Origin: Opitutales bacterium | Lineage (GTDB): Bacteria > Verrucomicrobiota > Verrucomicrobiia > Opitutales > Oceanipulchritudinaceae | DNA: 14,844 nt | NCBI GenBank assembly: GCA_007123395.1 | Contig: SKLD01000531.1 | Location: forward strand, 1-14,844 | Reading direction: 5' to 3' | Shown here: positions 7,881 to 14,708 of the stretch, one piece after another | How positions within the stretch are numbered: position 1 is the stretch's first letter | Layout: every line of letters begins with the position of its first letter | Position numbers and translations under genes: made by a program | The notes under the pieces: generated by a model | The model's database searches: none | Told to the model about the DNA's origin: nothing | What the model saw: only the letters and a program-made list of their open reading frames with translations

Positions 7881-7888
7881 TCCTCCCT
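7881..7888 (-). promoter_or_regulatory. Ribosome binding site of dnaA
   Basis: AGGGAGGA on the minus strand ends 7 nt before the ATG at 7873. It is one of only two strong Shine-Dalgarno sequences seen before a start in this window. It decides in favour of ATG 7873 over the in-frame TTG at 7876, which would leave only 4 nt. Confidence 0.75.
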
Positions 7889-8016
7889 TGCATTTGTTCA
7901 CACTCAAACGACGGAAGGGCGCAAACGACTCCTCAGGCAAGCCGGAAGGCGCTCAAGCAGGGGCCGTGATCTCTTGAAAAGATAGTGTATGGGTTTGTCG
8001 CACATGGATGAATGAA

Positions 8017-8062
8017 GTTTTAAAGATTATCTAAGTAGTTGAATAAGAAAATTTTAAAAATG
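8017..8062. other. AT-rich tract, candidate DNA unwinding element
   Basis: Over about 46 nt, A and T make up most bases, including AAGTTTTAAAGATTATCT and AAAATTTTAAAAATG. This is in strong contrast to the GC-rich surroundings. It is the most AT-rich stretch I see in the window and lies between dnaA and the DnaA boxes. A loose DnaA-box-like TTATCTAAG (8027-8035, 6 of 9 matches) is inside it. Confidence 0.5.
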
Positions 8063-8188
8063 CCTGAAAACGCCTCGCCACAGTCTCCGGCGGGTCGAGG
8101 TGTCGACGGGGAACAGCAAGCCGGTATCGGTGGAGGAACATCGTGCCTAGGAAGATATTTGGAGGGGGATCATGTTTTCAAGACCAAC

Positions 8189-8208
8189 TTTTCCACAAGT
8201 TATCAACA
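8189..8208 (+). promoter_or_regulatory. Two adjacent DnaA boxes
   Basis: TTTTCCACA (8189-8197) and TTATCAACA (8200-8208) each differ from the consensus TTATCCACA at a single position. They are in the same orientation, 11 nt start to start, so they face the same side of the helix. This pairing resembles box pairs found in many known origins. Confidence 0.65.
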
Positions 8209-8425
8209 CTGTCTTCCGCAATAACTCCTGTTGCAAAAGTGTTGCATTTTCCCGAAGCCTATCTCTGACCCGTTTGGGTAACGAACTCCCCGCCTAACGT
8301 TGTCTTCACGAAACCGTAACACAGACTGTCCGGCTACCCGCGCACGGTCAGCGGGTTGGATAAGGAGGCGTCGCCTTGGCGGTATCATCGTCACACCGTT
8401 TTGCCGGGAGTTCGGCCACGGAGGC

Positions 8426-9397
8426 TCAGTAACCGGCGGGATTCTCGGACATGAACTTGATGAGGCGTTCGTTGAACTCTTTGGCGGAATCGTGGCCGAG
8501 TAATTTGAGTGCCTGCACCATGGAGGCGACCTCAACAAGACGCGCGAGATCACGCCCCGGCCGCACCGGAAGGATGATATGCGGAAGCGGAATGCCGAGA
8601 ATGTCAAAAGAGTCTGTCTCCAGCCCCGTCCGCTCCTCGACCATGCCTTGGCGCCACTCCTCGAAAGTGACGACAAGGTTGATGTTTTTCTCCAAACGCA
8701 CGGCCCGGATCCCGAACAGCTCCGCGATGTTCACAATGCCCAGCCCGCGGCATTCCATGTAGCCGCGATTCAGCTCGCTGCTGCGCCCCTGAAGATCGTG
8801 CTCGCTGACGAGCCGAATGTAGACGAGATCGTCGGCAACGAGGCTGTGCCCGCGCTCGATGAGGGCGAGGGCACACTCGCTCTTGCCCACGCCGCTCTGC
8901 CCGCGGATGAGTGTGCCGATTCCGCGAATGTCCATGAGCGTACCGTGTTCGGCGACGCGCGGCGCAAACTCGTGCTCAAGCGTGAGAGTGAGCGCGTTGC
9001 CGACGTCGCGCGTCGTAAGGTTGGAGCGGATGATAGGGGTATTTGTGGCCTCCGCCACCTCCAGCATGGCACGCGTCGGCGCGAGGTTCCGGGAAATGAC
9101 AATACACGGAATGTTGCGCGCCGCCATCTGCCGCATGATGTCGATCTGGTTGTCGTACGGCAGTTCGCGGAAATAGGCCATTTCGCCCGCGCCGAAGAGC
9201 TGCAGCCGCTTGGCTCCGAAGTTTTTGAAGTAACCTGCCACGGCAAGCGCCGGGCGGTTGATCGATTTGTCACGGATGAGGCGTCCGGTCCCTCCGGCCC
9301 CGGCGACAACATGTAAGTGCAGGTACTCCTGGGCGGCTTTGAGAAGAGCCTCGACACTGAGGCTATCGATGAGTTTCGGCTGTGGGCGCAAAGGCAT
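8426..9397 (-). CDS. hprK: HPr kinase/phosphorylase
   Basis: The 323-aa protein matches HprK along its length. The N-terminal domain (SVEALLKAA...LHLHVVAGAGGTGR) is followed by the kinase core. Seen there are His151 in EHGTLMDI, Walker A GQSGVGKSE (166-174), HSLVADD (184-190), the family signature MECRGLGIVNI (214-224) and the C-terminal VRPGRDLARLVEVASM. The enzyme adds and removes phosphate on a serine of HPr and so links carbon or energy state to regulation. In Gram-negatives it often works with a partial, non-transporting PTS. No HPr or PTS gene is in the window. The frame opens at a TTG (9457), but the extra 20 residues look non-homologous. I use the ATG at 9397, although it lacks a clear Shine-Dalgarno sequence. 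It follows lpxK by 78 nt on the same strand, probably as one transcript. Confidence 0.94.
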   Translation of the reverse strand: MPLRPQPKLIDSLSVEALLKAAQEYLHLHVVAGAGGTGRLIRDKSINRPALAVAGYFKNFGAKRLQLFGAGEMAYFRELPYDNQIDIMRQMAARNIPCIVISRNLAPTRAMLEVAEATNTPIIRSNLTTRDVGNALTLTLEHEFAPRVAEHGTLMDIRGIGTLIRGQSGVGKSECALALIERGHSLVADDLVYIRLVSEHDLQGRSSELNRGYMECRGLGIVNIAELFGIRAVRLEKNINLVVTFEEWRQGMVEERTGLETDSFDILGIPLPHIILPVRPGRDLARLVEVASMVQALKLLGHDSAKEFNERLIKFMSENPAGY

Positions 9398-9475
9398 GGT
9401 TTGAGCTGGAAAAGCGTTGGGGAAAAGAAATGGAAACAATCCTCCGCTCGCTGGCAACGACCAACTGAGCCCCGG

Positions 9476-10717
9476 TCACCCGCTCTCGCGCGCCCGCGCA
9501 CCCGAGCCGGCGGCAAAAGGCGGACGCGAGGCATGGCGCGGACGCTTGGGGAAACAAATACGCGAGACCGCCTCTTCAAAGTCCGCCACACCGGACAAAA
9601 TCTCGATCTCTACCCGGAGGAAAAAGCAGGGCCGCCCGGCCGCAGGCTCCCGCGGCACGCGCACGGCGTCTTTTTCGGTGGTGACAATCCACTCCGCCCC
9701 CGCCTCCGCCGCTGCCGCGTAAAAGCCCTCCAGTTCCCGCACGGAGAAGCGGTGGTGATCGAGGAAGCGACGGCGCAAGACGATTTCCGCCCCGAGTTCT
9801 TCGAGAAAACCCTCGAAACTCTCGGGCACGGCGATGGCGCTCAAGGCCGCCACGGACCTGCCCCGCAGATCCGCGAGCGACCGTTCCTCGGCGCCGTGCA
9901 CGGAGCGGAGCACTTTCGGTGCATGCGTGCATTCAATCACATCCGTGCCCGGGCGGTGCGCCTCAATCATCCCGGCCAGCGCCTCGTCCGGTCTTCCGTC
10001 CGACTTTGTGAGGAAAACGTAGGAGGCGCGGCGCATGTTGGCGACCGGCTCGCGCAGGATGCCGCGCGGCAACAGGCGGCCGTTGCCGAAGGGGTTGGAC
10101 TTGTCGATGAGAAGCAACTGGAGATGGTCCTGCAGCTTATAGTACTGAAAGCCGTCATCGAGGATGAGCGTGTCGACACCGAACTTGCGGATGGCATAGA
10201 GACCCGCCTTGACACGGTCTTTGTCCGTGATGACGAGAACACCCGGCAGATTGCGCGCCAGCATGTAGGGCTCGTCGCCGGCGGTTTCAGAGTCGAGCAG
10301 GACGGACTCGCCGTCGCTCACGACCCGCGGCGGCGGCGCTTCCACATGGGCGATGGCGCGCAGCCATTGGCGGATAACCGGCTCGCGGCGGCTCTTGTAA
10401 CCCCGGCTGAGGATCGCCACCTTCCGGCCGCGCGCGTGCAGGGAACGGGCGAGTTTCTCGACAACAGGGGTCTTGCCCGTGCCGCCGACGGTGAGATTGC
10501 CCACAACAATAACGAGGCACCCGAGGTGCCGCGCACGAAGGACACGTCCGCGGTAGAGAGCGGCGCGCAGCCGCACCACCCCGTGGAAGACGCAGGACAA
10601 GCCACGCAGCACGCCGCCCCAGATCCGCGCCGCGCGGTCGTCCCGCCGGCCGAAGATCACATCAACGGTCAGTTGTTCCAAGACCTCCGCTTTTTCCTGA
10701 AAATATCGTCGCAACAT
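9476..10717 (-). CDS. lpxK: Tetraacyldisaccharide 4'-kinase (lipid A biosynthesis)
   Basis: The 413-aa enzyme phosphorylates the 4' position of the lipid A disaccharide at the inner membrane. Walker A is the LpxK form VGNLTVGGTGKTP (72-84). Also visible are AILSRGYKSR (101-110), GDEPYMLA (147-154), LDDGFQYYKL (186-195), RLLPRGILREP (214-224) and TTEKDAVRVP in the C-terminal half. A weak hydrophobic segment before Walker A (about 35-72) fits the membrane anchor. The protein is longer than E. coli LpxK (about 330 aa), with a longer N-terminus and a basic, Pro/Arg-rich tail of about 30 residues. The frame reaches a TTG at 10738, but the ATG at 10717 is preferred; neither has a good Shine-Dalgarno sequence. 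It diverges from tlyA and precedes hprK. The 155-nt gap to tlyA holds no recognisable site beyond a TTGACG at 10837. Confidence 0.93.
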   Translation of the reverse strand: MLRRYFQEKAEVLEQLTVDVIFGRRDDRAARIWGGVLRGLSCVFHGVVRLRAALYRGRVLRARHLGCLVIVVGNLTVGGTGKTPVVEKLARSLHARGRKVAILSRGYKSRREPVIRQWLRAIAHVEAPPPRVVSDGESVLLDSETAGDEPYMLARNLPGVLVITDKDRVKAGLYAIRKFGVDTLILDDGFQYYKLQDHLQLLLIDKSNPFGNGRLLPRGILREPVANMRRASYVFLTKSDGRPDEALAGMIEAHRPGTDVIECTHAPKVLRSVHGAEERSLADLRGRSVAALSAIAVPESFEGFLEELGAEIVLRRRFLDHHRFSVRELEGFYAAAAEAGAEWIVTTEKDAVRVPREPAAGRPCFFLRVEIEILSGVADFEEAVSRICFPKRPRHASRPPFAAGSGARARESG

Positions 10718-10872
10718 AACCAACGGATTGCCGCACAACCCGCCTCGCCACCGGATAACGTCGCCGGACTGAAATCACCCGCGGTCGAAATAAAGGCCGC
10801 CGACGGCACTGGAATCAAGACGAAAGCCGAAAACAGTTGACGAGCAGCGCCTTCCGGCAAAAGCAAAAGCTC

Positions 10873-11664
10873 ATGGCAGGCGGACGCAAATCACGCTTGG
10901 ACGAGCTGCTGGTGGAGCGCGGCCTGTGCGCGAGCCGTGCGCAGGCGCGCGGATTCATCCTCGCGGGCAAGGTGAGGACCGGGACGGTTGTCCTCGACAA
11001 ACCGGGCAAAACCGTTCCCGCCGACGCACCGCTGGAGGTACAACAACCTCCGCGTTTCGTCAGCCGCGGCGGGGAGAAGTTGGCGGGATTTTGCGAGTCC
11101 TTTCCCTTTGCCGTCAAAGGCTGCCGCGTCCTCGACATCGGTGCCTCGACAGGCGGGTTCACCCACTGCCTCCTCAAGGCCGGGGCCGCCCACGCGACAT
11201 GCGTTGACGTCGGCCGCGCCCAACTCCATCACAAGATCGCGCGGGATCCCCGCGTCACAAACATTGAGCGCCTCAATGCGCGTGCGCTGGACGAAGCGGA
11301 ACTGCCGCACCGCGACTACGACATCGCCGTCGTCGACGTGTCCTTCATCTCGTTGCGTCACATCCTCCCCCCGGTTTGGCGTCGGGTCTGCCCGGGGGGA
11401 ATCCTCGTTGCTCTCATCAAACCGCAGTTCGAGGCCGGCAAAGACGAGGCCGACGCCGGGCGCGGCGTCATCCGCGACCCCGCCGTGCATGAGCGCGTGG
11501 TCGCGGAGATCCGCGCGCTCTCTGCGCAAAATATGCCCGGTGCCGCGGAATTCGGGTTTTGCCCGTCGCCCATTGAGGGCACCGGGGGAAACCGCGAGTT
11601 CCTCATCGGGTGGAAGAAGATTGCATCCTCCGGCAGCGCCGGTTTTCCTCCGCCGCAGAGATGA
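10873..11664 (+). CDS. tlyA: TlyA-family rRNA (cytidine-2'-O)-methyltransferase
   Basis: The 263-aa protein has an N-terminal S4 RNA-binding domain (about 6-60: RLDELLVERGLCASRAQARGFILAGKV). The short linker FVSRGGEKL (62-70) follows, then an FtsJ-like SAM domain with DIGASTGGFT (88-97), VVDVSFISLRHIL and LIKPQFEAGK (181-190). The family methylates ribose 2'-OH groups of cytidines in rRNA. Some members are called hemolysin A, but the sequence shows a methyltransferase. The frame starts at a TTG (10837); the ATG at 10873 gives the normal TlyA N-terminus. Its TGA overlaps the nadK ATG in an ATGA quartet (11661-11664), which indicates translational coupling. No Shine-Dalgarno sequence is seen, while a TTGACG lies 36 nt upstream of the ATG. 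Confidence 0.93.
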   Translation: MAGGRKSRLDELLVERGLCASRAQARGFILAGKVRTGTVVLDKPGKTVPADAPLEVQQPPRFVSRGGEKLAGFCESFPFAVKGCRVLDIGASTGGFTHCLLKAGAAHATCVDVGRAQLHHKIARDPRVTNIERLNARALDEAELPHRDYDIAVVDVSFISLRHILPPVWRRVCPGGILVALIKPQFEAGKDEADAGRGVIRDPAVHERVVAEIRALSAQNMPGAAEFGFCPSPIEGTGGNREFLIGWKKIASSGSAGFPPPQR

Positions 11665-12524
11665 ACACCCGGACAAGCCTTCGCGTGCGCCGCATCGCCC
11701 TTGCCGTCAATCCCTCAAAATCCGGCGCGGACGGTGTCGCGGCGCGACTGGAAGCCTCCGCGCGCGAGCGCGGTGTCGAAACCCATCGCCTCGATGTATT
11801 TCCCGTGCCCGCCGACGGACTTGAGGGGTTCGACCTATGCTGCGTGCTCGGCGGCGACGGTTCGATTCTCGGTGTTGTCGAGGCCGCCGCGCAGGCCGCC
11901 GTGCCCGTCCTCGGCTTCAACTTCGGAGCACTCGGTTTCATGGCGAATTTCAGTGCAGAGGAAGCACAGTCCGTCTTCCCACGCATTGTGGAAGGCAGGC
12001 CCTGCACCATCGATCACCGCGCCGTCCTCCAATGCGCAGACGCAAGCGGCGGGAGAGTTCTCGCCCTCAACGACGTCGTCGTGAAGACACTTACCTCGCG
12101 GCTCGCCCGGCTCCGCGTAAGCTCCGGCGATCACGATATCAACGACTACTACGCAGACGGCGTCATCGTTGCCACCCCAACAGGATCAACGGCTTACAAC
12201 GTCTCGGCGGGTGGACCCATCGTTCACCCGCAAACCCGCGCGATCATCCTCACACCCATCAACCCGCACACCCTTAGCAACCGCGCTATCGTCCTCGACG
12301 AAGAAACCTCGCTGCACATCGAGCTTCACTCCGGACCGGGCGAAGTACGCATCGCCTGCGACGGGCGCTCTGTTTTTGAACCGGAGACGGCTTTTCCGCT
12401 GCACATTACAACCAGTCGCGAGCTGCGCTTTCCGCTCATACAGCATGATGATTACAGCCACTTCCACGTCCTCCGCCACAAGCTACAGTGGACGGGCAAC
12501 GCACCCTTCCGCCTCTCAAGATAA
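11661..12524 (+). CDS. nadK: NAD kinase
   Basis: The 287-aa cytoplasmic enzyme makes NADP from NAD and ATP (or polyphosphate). It shows AVNPSKSGA near the start, the catalytic GGDGSIL (64-70, Asp66), the LGFNFGALGFMANF stretch, LNDVVVKT (136-143) and the family hallmark ATPTGSTAYNVSAGGPIVHP (171-190). The LND in place of the commoner LNE is a conservative change. The frame opens 51 nt earlier inside tlyA, but the ATG at 11661 overlapping the tlyA stop is the natural start. A tlyA-nadK pair is common in bacteria. A short inverted repeat follows the stop. Confidence 0.95.
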   Translation: MNTRTSLRVRRIALAVNPSKSGADGVAARLEASARERGVETHRLDVFPVPADGLEGFDLCCVLGGDGSILGVVEAAAQAAVPVLGFNFGALGFMANFSAEEAQSVFPRIVEGRPCTIDHRAVLQCADASGGRVLALNDVVVKTLTSRLARLRVSSGDHDINDYYADGVIVATPTGSTAYNVSAGGPIVHPQTRAIILTPINPHTLSNRAIVLDEETSLHIELHSGPGEVRIACDGRSVFEPETAFPLHITTSRELRFPLIQHDDYSHFHVLRHKLQWTGNAPFRLSR

Positions 12525-12539
12525 CACAACAAAGCGCCG

Positions 12540-12554
12540 AAACCGATGCGGTTT
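12540..12554 (+). terminator. Weak hairpin after nadK
   Basis: AAACCG (12540-12545) and CGGTTT (12549-12554) can form a 6-bp stem with a 3-nt loop, 16 nt after the nadK stop and before the probable pyrH promoter. Only a T or two follow before GC-rich sequence, so it is a poor intrinsic terminator at best. Confidence 0.2.
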
Positions 12555-12570
12555 TCCCGCGAAGGAACCG

Positions 12571-12600
12571 TTGACTTTTCTGGCCGCCGCAACCTATCTG
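12571..12600 (+). promoter_or_regulatory. Candidate pyrH promoter
   Basis: TTGACT (12571-12576) is one base from the consensus -35. A weak -10, CTATCT (12594-12599) or TATCTG (12595-12600), follows at 17-18 nt. Transcription would then begin about 4 nt before the ATG at 12611, giving a nearly leaderless message. That fits the absence of a Shine-Dalgarno sequence at pyrH. Confidence 0.3.
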
Positions 12601-12610
12601 GTTGCCTCCG

Positions 12611-13348
12611 ATGGACTTATCTGACCAACAATTACCCTCCCGCTACAAGCGTATCGTCCTCAAACTCAGCGGCGAAGCCCTGAGTTCCCGCAGCAATTCC
12701 GAAAGTATCGACGGTGACATCCTGCAAACGGTTTGCCGTGAGGTGAAAGCCGTCTACGAACTGGGCGTGGAAATCGGCCTTGTCGTCGGTGGAGGAAACA
12801 TTTTCCGCGGCCTTGCCGGTGCCGAAATCCGCGGGGTCGACCGCACCACCGGCGACTACATGGGCATGCTCGCCACCGTCATCAACGGGCTTGCTCTCAT
12901 GGACTGCCTCGAAAAGCTCGACGTGCCGGTGCGCGTCATGAGCGCCATCGAGATGAACAAGGTGGCCGAACCCTACATCCTCCGCCGCGCTACCCGACAC
13001 CTTGAGAAACGGCGTGTCGTTATCTTTGTCGGCGGTACCGGCAACCCCTACTTCTCCACGGACACAACCGCCGCCCTGCGCGCCAGCGAAATCGGCGCGG
13101 GTGCTATTTTCAAAGCCACGAAGGTCGACGGCATTTATGACAAAGACCCCATGAAACACGCCGACGCCTTGCGCTACGAGACCCTGAGCTTCATGGACGC
13201 GCTCAAGCTGCGCCTCAAAGTTATGGATGCCACCGCCTTCGCCCTCTGTATGGACAACGAAATGCCGATCCTCGTCTTTAATATGAACGAACCGGGTTCC
13301 ATCAAACGCGCCGTCCTCGGCGAGGCCATCGGCACACTTGTGAGCTGA
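12611..13348 (+). CDS. pyrH: Uridylate (UMP) kinase
   Basis: The 245-aa amino-acid-kinase-fold enzyme phosphorylates UMP to UDP for pyrimidine nucleotide and cell-envelope sugar synthesis. Visible motifs are VLKLSGEAL (16-24), VVGGGNIFRG (58-67), DYMGMLATVING (82-93), FVGGTGNPYFSTD (139-151) and KATKVDGIYDKDP (168-180). These are diagnostic of bacterial PyrH, usually a hexamer regulated by GTP and UTP. The frame includes an upstream TTG at 12602; the ATG at 12611 gives a standard N-terminus. pyrH is often followed by frr (ribosome recycling factor), but here a DUF418 membrane protein follows after 47 nt instead. Confidence 0.96.
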   Translation: MDLSDQQLPSRYKRIVLKLSGEALSSRSNSESIDGDILQTVCREVKAVYELGVEIGLVVGGGNIFRGLAGAEIRGVDRTTGDYMGMLATVINGLALMDCLEKLDVPVRVMSAIEMNKVAEPYILRRATRHLEKRRVVIFVGGTGNPYFSTDTTAALRASEIGAGAIFKATKVDGIYDKDPMKHADALRYETLSFMDALKLRLKVMDATAFALCMDNEMPILVFNMNEPGSIKRAVLGEAIGTLVS

Positions 13349-13395
13349 CGCCTTCCGTCCGCGTCCTCCGGCTCACCCCGCACCAACATCTTCCC

Positions 13396-14625
13396 GTGAA
13401 CGCTTCCGCCGCCCCCACCCCGCCGTCCGAGCGGATCGAGTTTCTGGACTTTCTCCGCGGTGTCGCCCTCTTGGGGATCCTCGTCGTCAACATTCCGCTC
13501 ATGGTCGGCCCGTTGAACGCCTACCTTACGGACTTTTCTCTCTGGACGGACCCGGCAAACACCGCTGCCACCGCCTTCATTCGATTCTTCTTCGAGGGTT
13601 CGTTCTACGTCCTCTTTTCTCTCCTCTTCGGCGTCGGCTTTCACCTCATTCTCGCCCGCGCCGCCGCGCGCGGCGGACCGCCCCTCGGCCGCTACCGGCG
13701 CCGCCTCGCGGTGCTCGCGCTCTTCGGCCTGCTCCACATCCTATTTCTCTGGTACGGGGACATTCTCCTCGCCTACGCTCTCTTCGGATTTGTCATCATC
13801 CTCTTCCGCAAACGCTCCGATACCACGTGCCTCGCGTGGGCAGGCGCATTTGCCGCGCTTCCCTTTATCCTCACCGCCGCGCTCGCGGGCCTCATCCATA
13901 TAGGCCTCTCGCATCCCGAGGCCGCCGCCGAAATGCGCGCCGCCTTCGCCGAGCAGGAGCAATACGTGCGTGAATCGGTCGCCACCGCGCTCGCCGTCTA
14001 TCCTAACGGCAGCTTCTCAGAGATCATCCGTATGCGCCTCGCCGAATACCGTGATACCCTGCCCGGCTACTTCTTCTTCTTTCCACTCGTCATCGGCATC
14101 ATGCTCGCCGGCATGGTGGTGGCACGCCGCGGTTGGCTCGCCGATCCCGCCGCCCACGAGGCCGTTTACCGGCGCGCCTTTGCCGTCGCCCTGCCCTTCG
14201 CCATCGTCGGCAAGGCCGCCTACGCATGGTTGTCCCTCAACACCTCGTTCCTCATTCCCGACGCCGCCCTCGCCGGGGCAACCCTCGCCCTCACCTTCGG
14301 CGGTCCCGCCCTTGCGATCGTCTACATCTGCCTCCTTCGCCGACTTTACCTCAGCGGCAGACTACGGGGCGCCGTCCATGCCGTGTCCGCCACGGGGCGC
14401 ATGGCCCTCACGCACTACATCGGGCAAAGCTTCATCGTCACCACTATCGCCTTCAGCTACGGGCTCGGCCTCTACGGACACATCAATATCTGGCAGGGTA
14501 TTCTCCTCGCCGTCCTAATTTACATCCTCCAAGTCATAGCCAGCCCATGGTGGCTCGCCCGCTTCCGCCGCGGCCCCCTCGAAGCCCTCTGGCGCCGCCT
14601 CACCTACGGAAAAACCGCTTCATAG
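13396..14625 (+). CDS. DUF418 family membrane protein (YeiB-like)
   Basis: The 409-aa protein is strongly hydrophobic, with about ten predicted membrane helices. It begins with the family hallmark RIEFLDFLRGVALLGILVVNI (residues 13-33). It ends with GRMALTHYIGQSFIV, GLYGH, SPWWLARFRRGPLEALWRRLTY, the conserved C-terminal pattern of DUF418. The family is related to acyltransferase-like membrane proteins, but its reaction and substrate are not established. The start is a GTG at 13396, just before the first conserved segment; no ATG or Shine-Dalgarno sequence is available nearby. It follows pyrH by 47 nt and may share its transcript, although a functional link is not evident. Confidence 0.88.
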   Translation: MNASAAPTPPSERIEFLDFLRGVALLGILVVNIPLMVGPLNAYLTDFSLWTDPANTAATAFIRFFFEGSFYVLFSLLFGVGFHLILARAAARGGPPLGRYRRRLAVLALFGLLHILFLWYGDILLAYALFGFVIILFRKRSDTTCLAWAGAFAALPFILTAALAGLIHIGLSHPEAAAEMRAAFAEQEQYVRESVATALAVYPNGSFSEIIRMRLAEYRDTLPGYFFFFPLVIGIMLAGMVVARRGWLADPAAHEAVYRRAFAVALPFAIVGKAAYAWLSLNTSFLIPDAALAGATLALTFGGPALAIVYICLLRRLYLSGRLRGAVHAVSATGRMALTHYIGQSFIVTTIAFSYGLGLYGHINIWQGILLAVLIYILQVIASPWWLARFRRGPLEALWRRLTYGKTAS

Positions 14626-14631
14626 ACTATG

Positions 14632-14690
14632 ACACAATCAGTTCTTCCGCCCAGAGCGGCTTAAATTTCTTGAAGAAAATTGGCTTGTGT
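14632..14690. repeat. Nested palindromes upstream of the transposase-like gene (REP-like)
   Basis: ACACAA (14632-14637) and TTGTGT (14685-14690) are inverted copies enclosing two more palindromes. These are CCGC-CCAGA-GCGG (14647-14659) and TTTCTT-G-AAGAAA (14666-14678). The cluster lies between the DUF418 stop and the start of a Y1-transposase-like gene, where REP sequences recognised by RAYT proteins are often found. The GC hairpin might instead serve as a terminator for the DUF418 gene, but no clean T-run follows. Confidence 0.35.
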
Positions 14691-14694
14691 TCGT

Positions 14695-14702
14695 GGAGAG
14701 GG
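14695..14702 (+). promoter_or_regulatory. Ribosome binding site of the transposase-like gene
   Basis: GGAGAGGG ends 6 nt before the ATG at 14709. It supports this start and, with the dnaA site, is one of the two strong Shine-Dalgarno sequences in the window. Confidence 0.65.
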
Positions 14703-14708
14703 TGCTTC

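Larger units (their letters stand above)
7990..8260. other. oriC: Probable chromosomal replication origin (oriC)
   Basis: The 552 nt between dnaA (7873) and hprK (8426) carry no convincing gene. The region holds an AT-rich tract (about 8017-8062) able to act as an unwinding element. It also holds two DnaA-box-like 9-mers on the plus strand, TTTTCCACA (8189-8197) and TTATCAACA (8200-8208), starting 11 nt apart. Two TGTTGCA direct repeats follow at 8229-8235 and 8240-8246, also 11 nt apart. Read on the minus strand these end in CAACA, like the second box. A degenerate reverse box, GTTGGATAA, lies at 8355-8363. Position next to dnaA plus boxes plus AT-rich DNA is the usual oriC composition. I infer function; the outer limits are approximate. 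No recognisable structure is seen in 7890-7985 or 8260-8350, apart from presumed dnaA promoter sequence that I cannot pin down. Confidence 0.65.

Noticed and set aside
6452..7969. 505-codon plus-strand open frame
   Set aside because: Antisense shadow of dnaA in the codon-aligned frame; no domain or ribosome binding site.
8039..8224. 61-codon plus-strand open frame in the dnaA-hprK gap
   Set aside because: TTG start, no ribosome binding site, and it overlaps the AT-rich tract and both DnaA boxes; better read as origin DNA.
8366..8376. AGGCG-T-CGCCT palindrome after hprK
   Set aside because: Too short for a confident terminator and not followed by a T-tract in the hprK direction; likely chance in GC-rich DNA.
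8203..8676. 157-codon minus-strand open frame
   Set aside because: It overlaps the end of hprK in another frame and the DnaA boxes; no family resemblance.
9398..9457. 20-residue N-terminal extension of HprK from a TTG
   Set aside because: The extra residues do not resemble HprK; the ATG at 9397 gives the normal family length.
9317..10840. 507-codon plus-strand open frame
   Set aside because: Antisense shadow of lpxK; no recognisable domain.
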